From contig NC_052616.1 of the NCBI RefSeq assembly GCF_016545825.1, forward strand, positions 5,766,001-5,830,000: a stretch of 64,000 bases of DNA. The letters run 5' to 3'. The position numbers and the translations under genes were made by a program. Under the pieces are notes generated by a model, which saw nothing but the letters and a program-made list of their open reading frames with translations, did no database searches and was not told where the DNA came from. The stretch comes from Eucalyptus grandis. Its lineage: Eukaryota > Streptophyta > Magnoliopsida > Myrtales > Myrtaceae. The first letter of the stretch is position 1, and every line of letters starts with the position of its first letter. Positions 1 to 13,400 of this stretch are shown one piece after another.

Positions 1-1117
1 TTACCATTTGCAAAGTTACAATGATATCAAAAAAGAGTTGGCCAGACTATTATAGGACTACATGTCTGTGAGGTCTGTATGTCAATATTCGATTCATTGG
101 GAGTGTAGATGAATTGGGGAATAGCGTATTGTCTGAAACTTTTCAGGAAACCATGTGATAAGTAATAGTAATGCAAGGAACAATTCCATTAACTGTGCTT
201 TGGTGTTGGATGTGCAGGAGCATGCAAAACCTGTAGTGAAATTATTGATGACGGTCTACCTTTGGGAAAGCATTCTTTGTTAAGTCGAATAAATAGACTG
301 GTCGAGTATTCTGGATTCTACAAAGTCTACGTGTTATATGCTACAAGTTGAAGAAATTAGGATGAATTCTGCAATCCTTATCTTTTTAAAAAGATAAGCA
401 TTGCTTTTTGGGGGGCCTGGGAGGGAGGGGCTGGCCTTGTGTGGTTGGCAAGGAAGGAGAGATGTAGGCATATATGCGTGTGAATGAAGATCTCCTTGGG
501 CTGTGTTTTTTTCCTGACCCAAGTTGGACCGAGTTATTTGGCCATTTTAGCTCTTTTTTCCTTTTATTGACCAAAGCCTCTACCAATTTAATACTAGGTT
601 TTTGTCTCACTACCCGTGACATATTAAAGTCATGAAAGTAGTTTAGTAATAACTATACTTAACAAGGAAATTTAGGCCAGAACATTCTGACTGGATATCA
701 CAACATTGCTATAAAATGTAGTTATGTATAGTTTATGATTGTTTGTACTTTTTAAGTTCCTTGGTACATTCGAAGTGTCAGTAGGGTTTCACTAAACTTA
801 AAGAGAGAAGGGATACTGGTGGCGTATATCAGCTCAAAGGCATTGCTTTTACCTATCAAGAAGTTTTTTCAAGTGTTTCTGTGAATGTAATATAAAGTTG
901 CACTGTCTCCTTACATCGGGTTTTCCTTGGTATTCCCTTCCTTTTTTCTGAAAAAGCCCTGGCTCTAAATGGTATGGTACCAAACGGTAAAACTCATTAG
1001 ATAGTGAACTATCTTGTGTTCTCTTGTTAATAAGAAAAATCATTAAAAGCTTCCATGATCTATTCTGCCTTGATATGGATATAAGAAAAATCATGAACAC
1101 AATTTTCATGTTTCCAG
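1..1117 (+). other. probable intron of the phosphatidylserine decarboxylase gene
   Basis: No exon of the downstream decarboxylase, or of any other family I know, can be read here in any frame. The first recognised exon at 1118 follows a good acceptor (tttccag) and begins in phase 0, so this stretch is most simply the upstream intron, with the earlier exons left of the window. The conserved block expected just before the seen exon, around the family's KPGDYHR motif, is absent, which supports a long intron. The open frames here are short and look random. Confidence 0.55.
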
Positions 1118-2020
1118 GTTGTTCTTGAAGGTCTCTGGCAGGAAGGTTTTATGGCACTTGCTGCTATTGGTGCGACAAATATTGGATCGATTGAGGTTGG
1201 CTAAATAGTGACCTTTCCATCCCTCCTCTTCTCCATTTGAAAAGGAAAGAATATATTTAGGCATTAGATAAGCACAAAAGTATAGTTCAAGGAACTATTC
1301 CATGCAAAAACTTCTAGTCTTTTAATATCTCAACTGTTAAAATAAAGCTTTGCAGCAGTGATTGTGTCAGGGAAAAAGTCTACTGCATATGTTTTGTGCT
1401 GAGAATTTAAAGTTTATGGGAATATGTCTCCGCTTAGATAACTGCAGATCTGGAACATTATTATGCTTCATGTAGTAATGGATGTTGAGAAAATGATTGG
1501 CTGCATTTGGCTAAAAGCATGTTCTGTTGTTTGCACTGCCTGGCCCACGTCTCATTGGCGGAACTTTGCATATTGCAGCTTTATATTGAACCTGAGCTTC
1601 GCACAAACCGGCCAAAGAAGAAACTACTGCAGTCAGAAACTCCAGAAGAACGGTTTTATGAACCTGAAGGTGTTGGAATCATGAGCAAGAAAGGGGATGA
1701 GGTTAGGAATATCTCAAACCGCATCCTGCTTGTATCATTTAATCTTTGCTGCTACCATTTAGTGATTGAAAAGATGAATTTGCATGTCGATCCTCCTAGG
1801 TATAAGTTCGTGAATTTGGCGAGATTGACTATAACACATTTCCTCTTTTCAGATGGCCGTCTTTAACATGGGATCAACAGTGGTTCTGATCTTTCAAGCT
1901 CCAATGACAGAATCACACGAAGATGATGACCCCTCCGGTTTTAGGTTTTGTATCAAACAAGGCGATAGGATTCGTGTAGGACAAGCCCTAGGAAGGTGGA
2001 AGGAAGGATCTGCATGCTGA
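1118..2020 (+). CDS. PSD1: phosphatidylserine decarboxylase, mitochondrial type (PSD1-like), 3' exons only
   Basis: Three exons are seen: 1118-1195, 1579-1701 and 1853-2020 (TGA at 2018-2020), all joined in phase 0 with GT/AG introns. Together they encode the last 122 residues. The blocks GFMALAAIGATNIGSIE, PELRTNRPKK and FNMGSTVVL, and the ending IKQGDRIRVGQALGRWKE, are those of plant PSD1. The enzyme converts phosphatidylserine to phosphatidylethanolamine, in plants mainly at the inner mitochondrial membrane. The GST within MGST is the family's self-cleavage site: the chain breaks between Gly and Ser and the Ser becomes the pyruvoyl cofactor of the small alpha subunit. That site and the whole alpha subunit are intact. 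The mitochondrial targeting region and most of the beta subunit lie outside the window. Identification is firm. The choice of PSD1 over the PSD2/3 type rests on these blocks and the short C-terminus. Confidence 0.9.
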
Positions 2021-4911
2021 AGTATGACCATGGGAGCACTCGTCATGTTTTATTAAGATTGCTCTGACTTGTTTTTGGGTTTTTTTTAATCCCAGTGAAC
2101 CATGAGATAATTTTTCTTTCTTGACAGCGAACCATGCCTCAGTTTGTGGTTGAAAATTGCAGCAATTTCTTTGCAAACTCTGCAATTTATTTACAGCTAG
2201 TTTAAAAGCAATTTGCAGTGGTCAGCTATTCTTGGTACGACATTAGCTTTCGCTATTTAGTGATTTTACATAAAGTGAAGTTATTTCTGTATGCACGATA
2301 GCCAACACCACCATTTATAGCATGAGACTCTTCAAATTTGACATATAGGTAGGTCCGTTGGACACAGGTGGATCGGATTAAAAATCATCAACTTCAAATT
2401 GATTAATTTAACTTGTTTTAATTCATTTCTATATAATGCATTTAGCAACTCATGCTAGATTTGACTCATAGTTAAAATACTCATGTATTTAACTCAATCT
2501 AGTAATGTGAGATAGGGTGAGTAAGGATGATAGGGAGTCAAAAGATAAGGTGGGCATAATTTATTTAATGGACATATTGTCTCAAACTTTATCACTCTAA
2601 ACTCATTTATGACTCATTTACAAAATACAACGAATCCATGTAACAATCTTACTTATCAAATATGAATTAAGAAATGAACTAATGACCCACGTTGAAAGGG
2701 TTTGCATATGGGACCTCCCTTCGTCTCACTGCATTCCCCTTCCCTCCCCTCCCTTCACTCTCAATCAATACTTTCACAGCCTTCCCGGTTTTTCTGTACA
2801 TGGAGAGACAGACTCGAATAATGACATGCTTCAATACGGCTTCCCCCATTTATGATTTCTTAGGCGATTCACTAATGTGGCGATGACAAAATTGGGCATC
2901 ATGAAAGCAAGGACCATCGACTGGTTGTCCTTGGGAGACAGATCTGGCAACACTTCATAATCATTCCAACGGTATGCTGTCAAGCGAAAAGGAACTCAAG
3001 GCAACGTTCGGACGCAACATAACCAGCTAAGACGCAAGAATTATATTGCTGACGCTTGCTGCATCTTTTCCTTAAAAGAAAAAGGAACTGTGGAAAGACT
3101 CAGTCAAAACTTCCCGGTTGGCTAGACTAATTCTCAAACACCACAATGCACTTTCTCTAGGAAAACTCAAAATCATTCAAACTGATTATTTATTTATTTA
3201 TTTATTTTGGCATAACAAACTGATCATTTCAAATGCTTAATATTAGTCATCAGCAAAGACCAATTCGATGGTACATCTTCCCAAGCAAAGGTGAGCTTCT
3301 ACTGACAAAGCCGCTGGTATGCAGCAAAGTACGGATCACCCAGATACAGTGGAAACTGAACCTATAACACATCCAAGAGCTCCCCACAGCAAGAAGACAT
3401 AAGAAACGAGGCACAAATGGGACTTATCAATGTAGCAAACCGATCAAAACTGGGAAACAACACAGAAGAAACCATCTTCACTCACTATCTTAAGCTTGAA
3501 GTGAAACTCCGAACAGTATGATGAACTGAAGTTCCAAAGCATTTACAACTGTAATTTGCAGGCCTCCGAAAGCCTTCCTTCTAATCTATTTTGGATTTAG
3601 TAAGCCTTGTCAAATCAAAGAATTAAATTCTGTCTCTAAATCAACACTTTGCTCCTGCAAGTACAGAAAAGCAAATTCAGCATGTACCAATATGAGGCAT
3701 CATCAACTAAATACTTTGTTCATAGAATGAGGTGTTTAATCATAAAGACACTGAGAGCAAGCCAAAAAGAAAGAAGATGATATCTGCATTGACCGTTAGG
3801 TATTACACGAGGATAAAGGGGAGAAGCAGAGTAAGATCCGTAGTATAGCAAGTCAAACATCCTGAATAGTTTCAATGCTCTTTCAATCCTTCCAGTGCGT
3901 AACCTAAAGAAGTGGGAGGAGGAAAGTAGTGGACTATCTATTTCTCTCCATCTCCCTTCTTTATGTAAAAGATGTAAAGTTTGTAGTACAACTTGAAGAC
4001 CACTTGCTGGGTACCTCGGAGCAAGCGTGGTGGTGGAGATACAAGAGAACTATCATAGGTGAATAAACACAATGCATTTGACAATAGTACAAAGATATTA
4101 TAATTATCCCTCTCGGCATATAAAATAAGTATATTACCCTCACCCAACACAAACTACTTTGATCAATTGCTCTCACAAACAGACTCAATTTTCCTCATTG
4201 TTTCACTCAATTTGAAACTTTCTTATGAAGCTTTGCTGTGAAAGCTTCTCTCAACATAACTCTGAGCTTAACAAAAGAGTAAAGTACAACCACGTAATTA
4301 TGGAGTAGCGGTGCTTCCTATCGGCTGTTATTGCTGCTAGATCAAACCCCTGATGACTTGTTCAATTCGCAATACTCGGCTTCTAACTTGCTTCGGTCCA
4401 AACTAGTCGACTCTGTAGAGCCACCTAAGATTCAAACTCTCTAAAACTCTTTTAGATCCCGCCTTCCTCAATCTATAATGTCAAATCATCCACTCAGCAG
4501 TCAACAGCAACAACGCCAAGCATCCCAACATCCACAATTCCACATATGATGTGAAAATTGACAATGTGAAGAGCCAAAGAATCACCATCACATGCAAATT
4601 TCCATTTTTGCACCCCGCTGAAACAGGAGGGGAAGAAAAAAAAACTCTAAATTTCTAATTTCCCAGCTTAGCTAATGTAAATTCCCACAGAACAAAATGA
4701 CCGCGACAGCTGATGAATCGAGAATCCGATCGATAGCACTAACAAGAAACATAAAACCCGTTCCTACTAGTGTTCTCTCGAAGAACTCCACTTCTTATAT
4801 ACCCGGACAACTATCAACATCAAATCGACACGGGATCGCCGTCGGGGCCGCGCGGCGATCGAGAGAGGCCAGCTGTTTCCGAGTGCAGTAAATAGATCAG
4901 AGAAGGCACAC
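2021..4911. other. intergenic DNA with a dispersed repeat relic and an AT microsatellite
   Basis: No gene was recognised. The first 200-300 bases are probably 3' UTR of the decarboxylase, and the upper end is probably the 3' UTR of the minus-strand gene starting at 5082. About 2390-2690 resembles, at low identity, the block found at about 26250-26560 and 49320-49610: shared words such as gactcat, atttaactcaat and tatcaaatat occur in the same order. It is therefore an old copy of the same repeat. A (TTTA)n run lies at 3187-3206. Open frames here have no family features. Confidence 0.5.
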
Positions 4912-5082
4912 CTACGTCTGCTTGGAGTACGAGGAGGAGGAGGAAGAAGCGGAAGGCGCGCGCTTGTTGCGGAACATCATGTATCCCACGGGCAGCACCA
5001 CCCCCGCCATCATGATCGCCGCTCCTATCAAGTACCTGACCGGGCTCGGCGGCTCGACTTCCATCATCGCTCTGAACTGCAT
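4912..5082 (-). CDS. small single-span membrane protein of unknown function
   Basis: This is an intronless frame of 56 residues. I chose the ATG at 5082; an in-frame TTG further upstream at 5115 is not a normal plant start, and two further ATGs follow at residues 6 and 7. The layout is a short acidic and Pro-rich N-terminus (MEVEPPSPVRY), one hydrophobic span of about 20 residues (LIGAAIMMAGVVLPVGYMMF), a basic stop-transfer (RNKR) and a Ser-rich tail ending YSKQT. From memory, near-identical small proteins are annotated as uncharacterised transmembrane proteins across flowering plants, which is why I call it a gene and not noise. The GC-rich island around 4850-5380 fits its promoter and 5' leader. 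No biochemical role can be read from the sequence. The basic flank after the span suggests N-outside, C-cytosolic topology, which is an inference. Confidence 0.7.
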   Translation of the reverse strand: MQFRAMMEVEPPSPVRYLIGAAIMMAGVVLPVGYMMFRNKRAPSASSSSSSYSKQT

Positions 5083-5380
5083 CGCGGCCGGCGGCGAAAT
5101 CGATCCAGCCCCCAAAAAATCAACACGGGAAGGTCAGGTCAGCCCCCGTTACGAATCATTCGAAAAAGGAGATCCAAATCTAGAGAGGGAGGGAGAGAGA
5201 GATACAGGCATGTTCGATAGGGTTTCTCGATCGGAGAGCGACGGAAGGAAATGCCGACTGCCGATTGGATCTTCGACGGCGACGGCGACGGGATCAGACC
5301 TTCTCCGCCGGTGAGAATTCGGACTTCCGTTCCGGGATCGAAGCGAGCGAGGACCACGAGCTCCCTTTGGTCTAGAGGCT
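5083..5380 (-). promoter_or_regulatory. GC-rich 5' leader and promoter region of the small membrane protein gene
   Basis: GC content rises sharply against the AT-rich surroundings, with GA-rich runs at 5188-5202 and repeated ggcgacggcgacgg at 5276-5290. This lies directly upstream of the start at 5082 on the minus strand. No TATA box could be placed with confidence. Minus-strand frames of 79-113 codons cross it, but they look like leader or random frames. Confidence 0.4.
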
Positions 5381-5930
5381 GGAACCATCGACCAATAATT
5401 ATATAAACGATACCCGAATTTTGTCTTGATACAAAAATATAGTCTTTGAATCTATAATTTTTTGAATGTGATACATCCACTTTGACTCAAATTTGGTCTC
5501 TGAATTATAATTGAGGGATTAAACTGAATATGTATTAAGATTCAAGAATTGCATTAAACAAATTAAATATTCATGAACAATTACATTACATGTTAAGCTT
5601 TTTCAAGGATATATAAAACGAACCATTTGAATTAGAAACAGCTTAAACTAAATTGAATTAATCAATTTAATCCGATTTTCAAGAGTGTCGGCCTGGTTAT
5701 CGATTCCTACAAATGGAACCGATTGTCCGTTTCTCGATTTCAAGGAGAAATTGAATCTGATCGGATCATTTATACATACTTTTTCTTTAATTTCTTCGAA
5801 AAATCAATAAAATACAAATTAAAAACTATCATCACAAATTTGATGCAGAATGACTCTTCAGTGAAGAGTCTTTACTCATTATCGCTTCCGACAATATTTA
5901 AAGATTTGTCACTTTCATGGACGCTTTAAA
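5381..5930. repeat. old MITE-like and retroelement-like repeat relics
   Basis: About 5480-5600 contains gggattaaactgaatatgta, a close match in wording to the inner part of the MITE at 42019-42444, so it is probably a decayed relative. About 5690-5780 (a ctggttatcgattcc type word followed by gatcggatc) recalls the start of the 5.4-kb duplicated segment near 25510-25600. No gene is visible. Confidence 0.35.
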
Positions 5931-7472
5931 TGACCGGATTTATTTTCCCAATTATCGTTGGGCAGTCTGATGAATCGGATCGGGTCCAACATCGGGCCTG
6001 CAGAATCTTTAGGCCCGCCCTCAGGCCCAGTAAAATGCCGGGCTTCCTGTCGGGAACCGTGTCCAGTCTTCGTTTCGTCGCATGTAATCATTCCGGTACG
6101 TCTCAAGCGTCAACGTCGGCCAACCTGACACAGGCCGAACCACGTAAATCCATCCATCTCCTCGTTTCCCTCTTTCGCCTGCTAGAAAGTTCACCCGACC
6201 GAGCTCGGCTCCGCACGGCCCGAGGGGGGCGGGCGGGCGCGAATCCGAATTCAAAAACGACGGTGGTAATGACGTTGCTGCTTCGGCAATGCATTCGAAG
6301 CAACGGACATGGATCGATGGCGCGCTGGTGAACAGAGCGACCAAGGTACATGCAATGCATGCAGCTTTCACAGAGAGAGAGAAAGGGTCGGGGGGGGTGG
6401 TGTTTTCTGTAAGTTGAATTGAATTGCTCATTGAATGCGCTCAACGACTCGGGAGAACCTCCATTGAATTCTGCAGCAGAAGCCGGTCCCATCCCGCGGG
6501 GTAAGAGCTTCTTTCTTGGTGCTACTATTCGCTTGGGTAAATTTTTGGCCTACTTCCAGTTCGAGATTGCATTAATTCTCTCTTTCCGTGTCTCTCTCTC
6601 CTCTCTCTCTCTCGCTCGCGCATGCCTAACAGTCTAGCCTTTCGTTCAGGACTTGCCAGGAGCTAGTGTTATTCTTCGCTTTCTTCCTCCGGAAATCATT
6701 ATTGTTCCTTCCGCTGAAGTGGGTCATTCACTATGCATCTGCATTTATGCTCGAATGTCTGAGCTTTGAATGGTGTGTTGGAGTTTATGAGGAGTGATCG
6801 AAAGGAGAAAAAAAGGGGGGGAAATGGATGGTTTGAATGCAGTGGGGAGTGAAGTGGGTGTTGGAAAACAAGAGGGTGGAAGTAGCTGTGCGCATACATG
6901 TTTACATGCTCAACATAGACGATCTAAGAGGTGTAATTTTCTTTCTCTTGGGCGTGTTCTTTTTCTGTTTTCGGTTCTTGTGTATGTTGCTGGCTGGTAG
7001 ATGTGGTCTTGCTAGTGAGAATTCTTCAGGGGCCGAGGTAAGTGCTGGTGAAGATGAGAAAGAGGAAGGCTAGAAGCTATAGGATTGGTTGAGAAAAAGA
7101 CATCATGAGAAAATCAGATGGTGAAAGGAGGAAGAGCTTAGACCCTGGGGTTGCCAGTGTACAATGGTGGGGTTAATTATTTGCATTCATGTCAATTACC
7201 GGCTTCTGCTGCACATGATTTTAATAAAATGAGAGATAGTTAAATTGTTCTCTGAGCTGTGAGAATTGACCCATGACCGTGTGGAGAACCAGGTGCCCTT
7301 GTGCCAATAACTCACCGAACAGTGTGGTTCGGAGTAGTGGCTTATAATTAGCGATCGCAGTTAGATTTCTAGATAGGCTGATGCAGGTTCTTTGCAAGTA
7401 TCACATAGTTTTCTGATCTCCAAAGTTGCATTTCTTCTGATGGTTTCATTCTGGTTTCGTTCTTCTTGTCAG
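5931..7472 (+). promoter_or_regulatory. promoter, leader and unresolved first exon region of the DUF547 gene
   Basis: A GC-rich patch at 6150-6330 and a CT-rich tract at 6588-6616 are typical of plant core promoters and leaders. The DUF547 gene needs at least one more coding exon ending with two bases of a codon, because the first recognised exon at 7473 begins with the third base. I could not pick it out. One candidate start is the ATG at about 6982 in a frame running to a possible donor (gaggtaagt) near 7036, but its phase and protein similarity are unproven. Confidence 0.4.
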
Positions 7473-10400
7473 TACTTCTGATAGGAATTCAGATGTTTCA
7501 AGAGGTCAAATTCAGCATTCGCAAAGAGGCAAGAATGCAACACTGGTATGAACCACTACTTGTGTACATTCATTTCTCGCCTTTCTTACAGGCCATGCTG
7601 GATAAGAATTATCTAGTCTTCCCTAACTACTCATATGTTTTACAACTTAATATAATTTGACATGTGCATAACAGGTGTCACCTCTTTCTACGAGGGCCCT
7701 TGAAGTGCGAAGTCCCCTTCTTGAACCCTTCATTTATAGCGGCAAAATTACCACATCAAGTCACCGAGCGTCCTTGGAGAAAGATGTAAGGATTGGAAGT
7801 AGACGTCTTGGTAGATGTAGGGGTAACTATTTGAAGTTTGTATTCTAGTCAAGTCTCACATCCTCATGAATTTCGGTTTGCAACAATTTCTGAAGATTAA
7901 ATGTCTATAGATCTGCGACCAGCATTATCTTCCCTGTTTATACCAGAGATGGTATCATTTCATCTTACCATCGATTCACCTACTGGAGTCATTTCGCCTA
8001 ATCTACTGAAGAACAAGTGAGCAATTCAGTTTGGCTTCTTTTGAATTGCCGAGAATAGTTAGCCATTGCAAGGTTTCCAAACTTCTGGTCAATGGAGTAC
8101 TTCGTGGGACCAAAAGCCCGCAATGGTTGGTGACCATTTATCATGGGATGCATAAGTCAAGAACCGCTGACAACCGAACTATCAACTCCTTATGCATCCT
8201 TTTGTGGCTACGTCCCCCACTATTCGTGGTTGGATTAGGAGCATGGTGTCAAAGTCGTTGCCATTCAGGAGTTGGATGCCAATCTGGCCTGCCTGCCCTG
8301 AAGCAGCCCACTTTAAACTTTAGCCTGTGCAATAACTATGCATCCTGGTGCAGCAAAGCTGTGTTACCTAGCATCTGTACAAACGCACCTCTTGATACGC
8401 ACTTTTCAGATGATTCAAATACAGTCTTAAAGCTAGATTGATGGATGAGTAGAATTCGAATGTCCAGTGGAAAGATATATCTTTGCCAGTGGTACAGAAC
8501 TAGTCCTTTTATATTCTGAAATTAATGAAATCCCTGATTAGGTAACCTATAGACGATATCTAGTATGGTGGATAAGTTATCGGGTACTTGAATCACAATC
8601 CTGAGAAGCATTCTAGATATGATCTTAATAATCATGATAAGCCGTCTTGAAACTTGAGTTTAATGTGTGATTTGGTACAATCACATGAATTGTTCTGCCT
8701 GTCCTTTAATGGAATGTTTGCATGTGTAGCATAAAGTTGATATCTCTAAATGGTAGCATTTATTTTGCGAGGAAAAAGTACCCAACAGAATTAAAGGTTG
8801 TGAGAATCGCCACATATTTGCTGCTCAAACAGAGAAATACTGTTTTGCACATAAGTATCGGATAAAGCATAATGGAGTTCCGCATTTCTTGCAGATTGAG
8901 CAGCTGCAGTTACGTTTGCAGCAAGAGAAATCTATGCGGCTTACACTTGAGAGGGCAATGGGCAGGGCATCTAGTACGTTATCTCCAGGACATAGACATG
9001 TTGCTTCTAAGGTAATTCTTCCCTTGAAAACTTTTATATTCATCTCACCAAAACATAATGTTAATCATTATGCTTCTGGACATTGACATGTCACTAGTGC
9101 GGTATTTCTTCTCTTGAGAATTTTTATATTCATCTCACCAAAACATAATGTTGATCATTAGGCGCCTTTAATAATTAGAAGCTGGAAATAGTTTCTTGGT
9201 ATAGGTAGAGTTTTTCTTTGATGTGAGCTAGTTGGACTGCCTCATTTCATGTTCATCCATCTTCGGGAATTTACTCATAACTTGCTCAGTAATTTTGTTC
9301 CACCACTTAGATAATTCAATATTGAAGTGGCTCAAAGGTGGATTGAACTCACTATGAGTTTGTTATGTGAACATTGTGAAATATTTCATTAGGTTTTTCC
9401 AGGTACCTGCAAGTAACTCTTGGATCAGATAGCAGAATTTACTCTACCAATTAGTAATTACATTGAAGAGACAGATTAAGTTGTCAAATTACTCCATGCC
9501 AAATGGATGAAACGACATATATCCTAATTTGTAGCACTGAGACTTTCTAGTTTTTTTCGGTCAAATCCAAATATGGCTAGTGTAAGCTGACCATAGAATT
9601 CATCTATTTCAGACTAATGAACTAGTTTCCGAAATTGAATTGCTGGAGCAAGAGGTCGCCAGCAGGGAAGAGCACGTTCTCTCACTCTACAGGAGCATAT
9701 TTGACCAGTGTGCGAGTCGACCTCCTTCCAAGCAAAGTTCAGGGGTTGCTTCTCCAGCTCATACAAAGCAGGCACCTAGAAAGCATCCAAGCATAATATC
9801 AAGTGCATTTTGTTCCACAAAAAAGTTCCCGCTGCGACCTTTGCAACCACTGACCTCTACTGATGATTGTGTGAAAAAACCTTCAAGGAGAAGTCATGCT
9901 CTGCCACCGACTGGCAAAAGTGAAACTCATTTTGGAAAGGCTACTTCCAACACAACAAAGGTAATCTATTGCTCTTTCTGTGTGGATTCCGTTGTTTCAT
10001 AATGTTCTTTGTCAATATGAAAATGGTTATGAACCAAAGAAAATTGCGTTTGAACAGTGTGGTGAACTCAGACCGATGCTTCTAGTAGAGGTCCATCAGA
10101 GTTGGACGGTAATGAAAGGGATATCAGTGATATAATAGGCAGTTTAGAATTAAAACAAAGACGCAAATGCTTTGTTTAACAAATCTTTTGCATGATGACA
10201 GTGTTCAGGTCATCTCAAGACATATTGTTTCCTTTACCGTCGCTTTCTATTCTAGCAGTTGTAGTGAACAACTGTCAAACTAGGGCAAGTGCATAATGTT
10301 GGAATATGAATCGAAATTTTATTCATATGATGACTTCTCTTGCCTTCGTAATTGATTCTTTAATTTTCCTTGGATATTCTCAAGGTTATTTTAGTATGTA

Positions 10401-13400
10401 CTGAAGCAAACTTCTCAGCCTTAAAAGGAAAAAGAATCTACACACACGGAAAGAAGTTGGTTTCTTTTCTTTTGGTGATAAGCAGAGCACGTGTTTCTTT
10501 TTATTATCAGCCGGTCGCTTGCCATTGAATTCTTTTTATAGGTTTCCCTAAATTATATTCCACTGTTGTAAATGAAAGGTCCAGCTGGCAGGGAGAAATT
10601 CGGTGTTGCGCATGCTGAAAGATCATCTATACGAGTGCCCAAGCAAGTTGTCGGAAGAGATGGTCAGGTGCATGGCTGCCATATACTGCTGGCTTCACAG
10701 AAATACGTCTATGGATCCTAAGAAAATCCGATCAACAATGTTGTCAGGGTCATCTACCAGCGTTACTCTTCCTCGATGTGGCAGCAAAGAGCAGCAATTC
10801 TGTTCTTCCAAGTCCACAGTGGAGATTTCTTGTCTAACAACTGATAAGCGGGAGTTGTCCCGTGCAGCTTACACTATAAACAACTATCGGTCGGTTGCTT
10901 ATGCCCATGCCCATGCATAAATTGGCAGCACAGAAAAATGAATAGAAAAGGGAACCAATGAATTATATTTTCACTCGCATTAGAGGGCGTTCTTCAAGCA
11001 ATGATATTGGAGTTACCTTTATTTCATATGTGAATGTAAATCTCTGCGTGTATCATCTTATAATTCTAATTATTTTTTCTTTTGCACCTCACTCTACTCC
11101 CAAACTAGACTAAGAGGCATGCTGAACAACATTTTCGTGACTTGATGCTAAATTCCTTATTCATCCATCAACAGGTGCCCTGCTAGTCCTTGTTCAATCA
11201 TGAGCTGTGCAAACTATATATGAAATATATTAGGGTTGCACAACTCTGGTCATGTAAGCAGATAATTGCTTCGCATCTTCTGACTGACAGTTAATGTGGA
11301 ATTCAAAAGCATTTTCATTTGCTTCATGTGCTTAAGTTTAAATTACATCCTTTTCAATGTGCTTTGTAGATGAGAACTCACTTGAGTGAGACATTATTTG
11401 ACATAAATGTGCATGTGCAGTAACATATGTGATAGGATGCTTGATCTCATGCAGGATGCCTCTTGTTTGTCTTTTGAATTTTAGGATCTTAGTTGAACAG
11501 CTTGAAAAAGTGAATGTTGGCCAGATGGAGGATAATGCACAAACTGCATTTTGGATCAACGTGTACAACTCTCTTGTCATGCATGTAAAATCATGTCTCT
11601 TTCCATCTGTATCTTAAAAGCTTGAAATCAGATTGCATTTTCTAATAAAAATCACTTTTGCAGGCCTACTTAGCCTATGGAATCCCACGCAGCTCTCTGA
11701 GGAGATTAGCTTTGTTTCACAAGGTAATTCTTTTGTCTCCACTGACCTATGCCTAGATATATGAATTCCATAAGTTCCTCAGTCTGGGAAAATTCACCGG
11801 AGAGCTCTATGGAGATGGTATATGTATATTTCACAAGTAGGAATATTGGGCATTCTAACTTTTTTGGTCTCCAGACAACAAGCTGGCTTTTTACTGCACA
11901 GTTTGATATCATTTGGGAAGGAAAATCTTCACATAAGATGTCAGTTGGATGTCATCTTTCATTTTGGTATCATCTGTGGCTTTCATCAATGATGGCCAAA
12001 ATTTAAGGATTGAAATTCATCATCTAGCAGGTTAATCATATCTCGTGAATTTGTGTAGCCATAAATGCAAGTGGACTCTACAAATGAAAAGCACCCCTAA
12101 AACTGCAGAGAATATGGCAGATAGAATAATTAAGTACTGAAGCAGAACAAGTAGGAATTGGGGCACTGAGATCCATACCAAGATCTAAAACTCTATAGGC
12201 AAGTAAAGCAGAACCTGAAACTTCAGCTAAGGCAAAATCTATAAACTGGATCTGAAGCACCTAGTAAATGGTCTTTTTGATGTTATGCTGTCATAAATTC
12301 TTCTGATCTAACTTATTCCAGGAATTCTTTATTGGATCTTTCTGTAGAGCAGGCTGCGTACAACATTGGTGGTACTATCGTAAGTGCAAGTGCCATGGAG
12401 CAATCAATATTTTGCTTTCGCACTCCTAGGATAGGACGGGTAAATTATGTACTCTTTTGAAAACACACCTGAAGGACACAATCACATCAACATGTCATGT
12501 TGGAGGACTTATACATATCAAGGGAACATACTGAATAAGTGTTTTATCTTCTGTTGTATCAACTATAGTGGCTGGAGACCATGGTGTCTGCTGCCTTGAG
12601 GAAAAGATCTGGAGAGGAAAGGCAAATGATCAGCTCAAAATATGGTTACACGAGCTCCCAACCCCTTATCTGCTTTGCCCTCTGCAATGGAGCTGCTTCT
12701 GATCCTGTGGTAACTTCTGAGATCAAGCCTCTTGCTGCTTTGTTTGCGTGTGATTGCAAATTTAATCATTTCATCTAAAAATATTTCATTTCGTGGAGCC
12801 TTGGAACAACAATTTTTGCTGATTACTTATCTAGTCCGTACTTCCTAGTCTGTTGGGCTGTGTTAACTTTACTTTTAGTGCTTGCAAATAATTATGGTCT
12901 TGGCTGCCTATTTGGGATTGTCTTCAGTGTGTAAGATAGTCTGTAATCTTTAAGATTTCAAATTATTTTTTTTTTGGTCTAAGAAGATTTCAATTTGAAT
13001 GTTGAAGCTTTTCCCTCCTTATGTTCCTAATGAAGCATGCCTCTTTGCATTACCACAATTAACCAAAAATTTGATCTTATCTAGCTAAAAGTCTACACGG
13101 GATCAAACCTTAAGGCAGAGCTGGAAGCAGCAAGAAGAGAATTTCTTCAAGCAAACGTATGCGTGAAAAAGTCGAAGGCGTTTCTGCCTAAGGTGCTTGA
13201 GAAATTCGCGAGGGAAGCTTCTATTAGCACGGATGATCTTCTAAGCTGGGTTATCGAAAATGTGGATAAGAAACTGCAGGACATGATACAAAAGTCCATC
13301 GATCATAAAGCCAACAGGAAGGCATCTCAGATCATAGAGTGGGTACCCTACAGCTCAAGATTTCAGTACATATTCTCAAAGGATTTGACTGAAAAACCGT

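Noticed and set aside
3187..3206. (TTTA)n run as a regulatory element
   Set aside because: Simple AT microsatellite in intergenic DNA with no positional support.
4922..5314. 130-codon plus-strand frame opposite the small membrane protein
   Set aside because: It is antisense to a better gene in GC-rich DNA; such frames arise because stop codons are rare there.
6021..6492. Overlapping minus-strand frames of 129 and 136 codons
   Set aside because: They are two different frames over the same GC-rich promoter patch, with no domain and no consistent start context.
8031..8441. 136-codon plus-strand frame in the DUF547 gene
   Set aside because: It lies wholly inside an intron, has no family signature, and the flanking exons splice cleanly around it.
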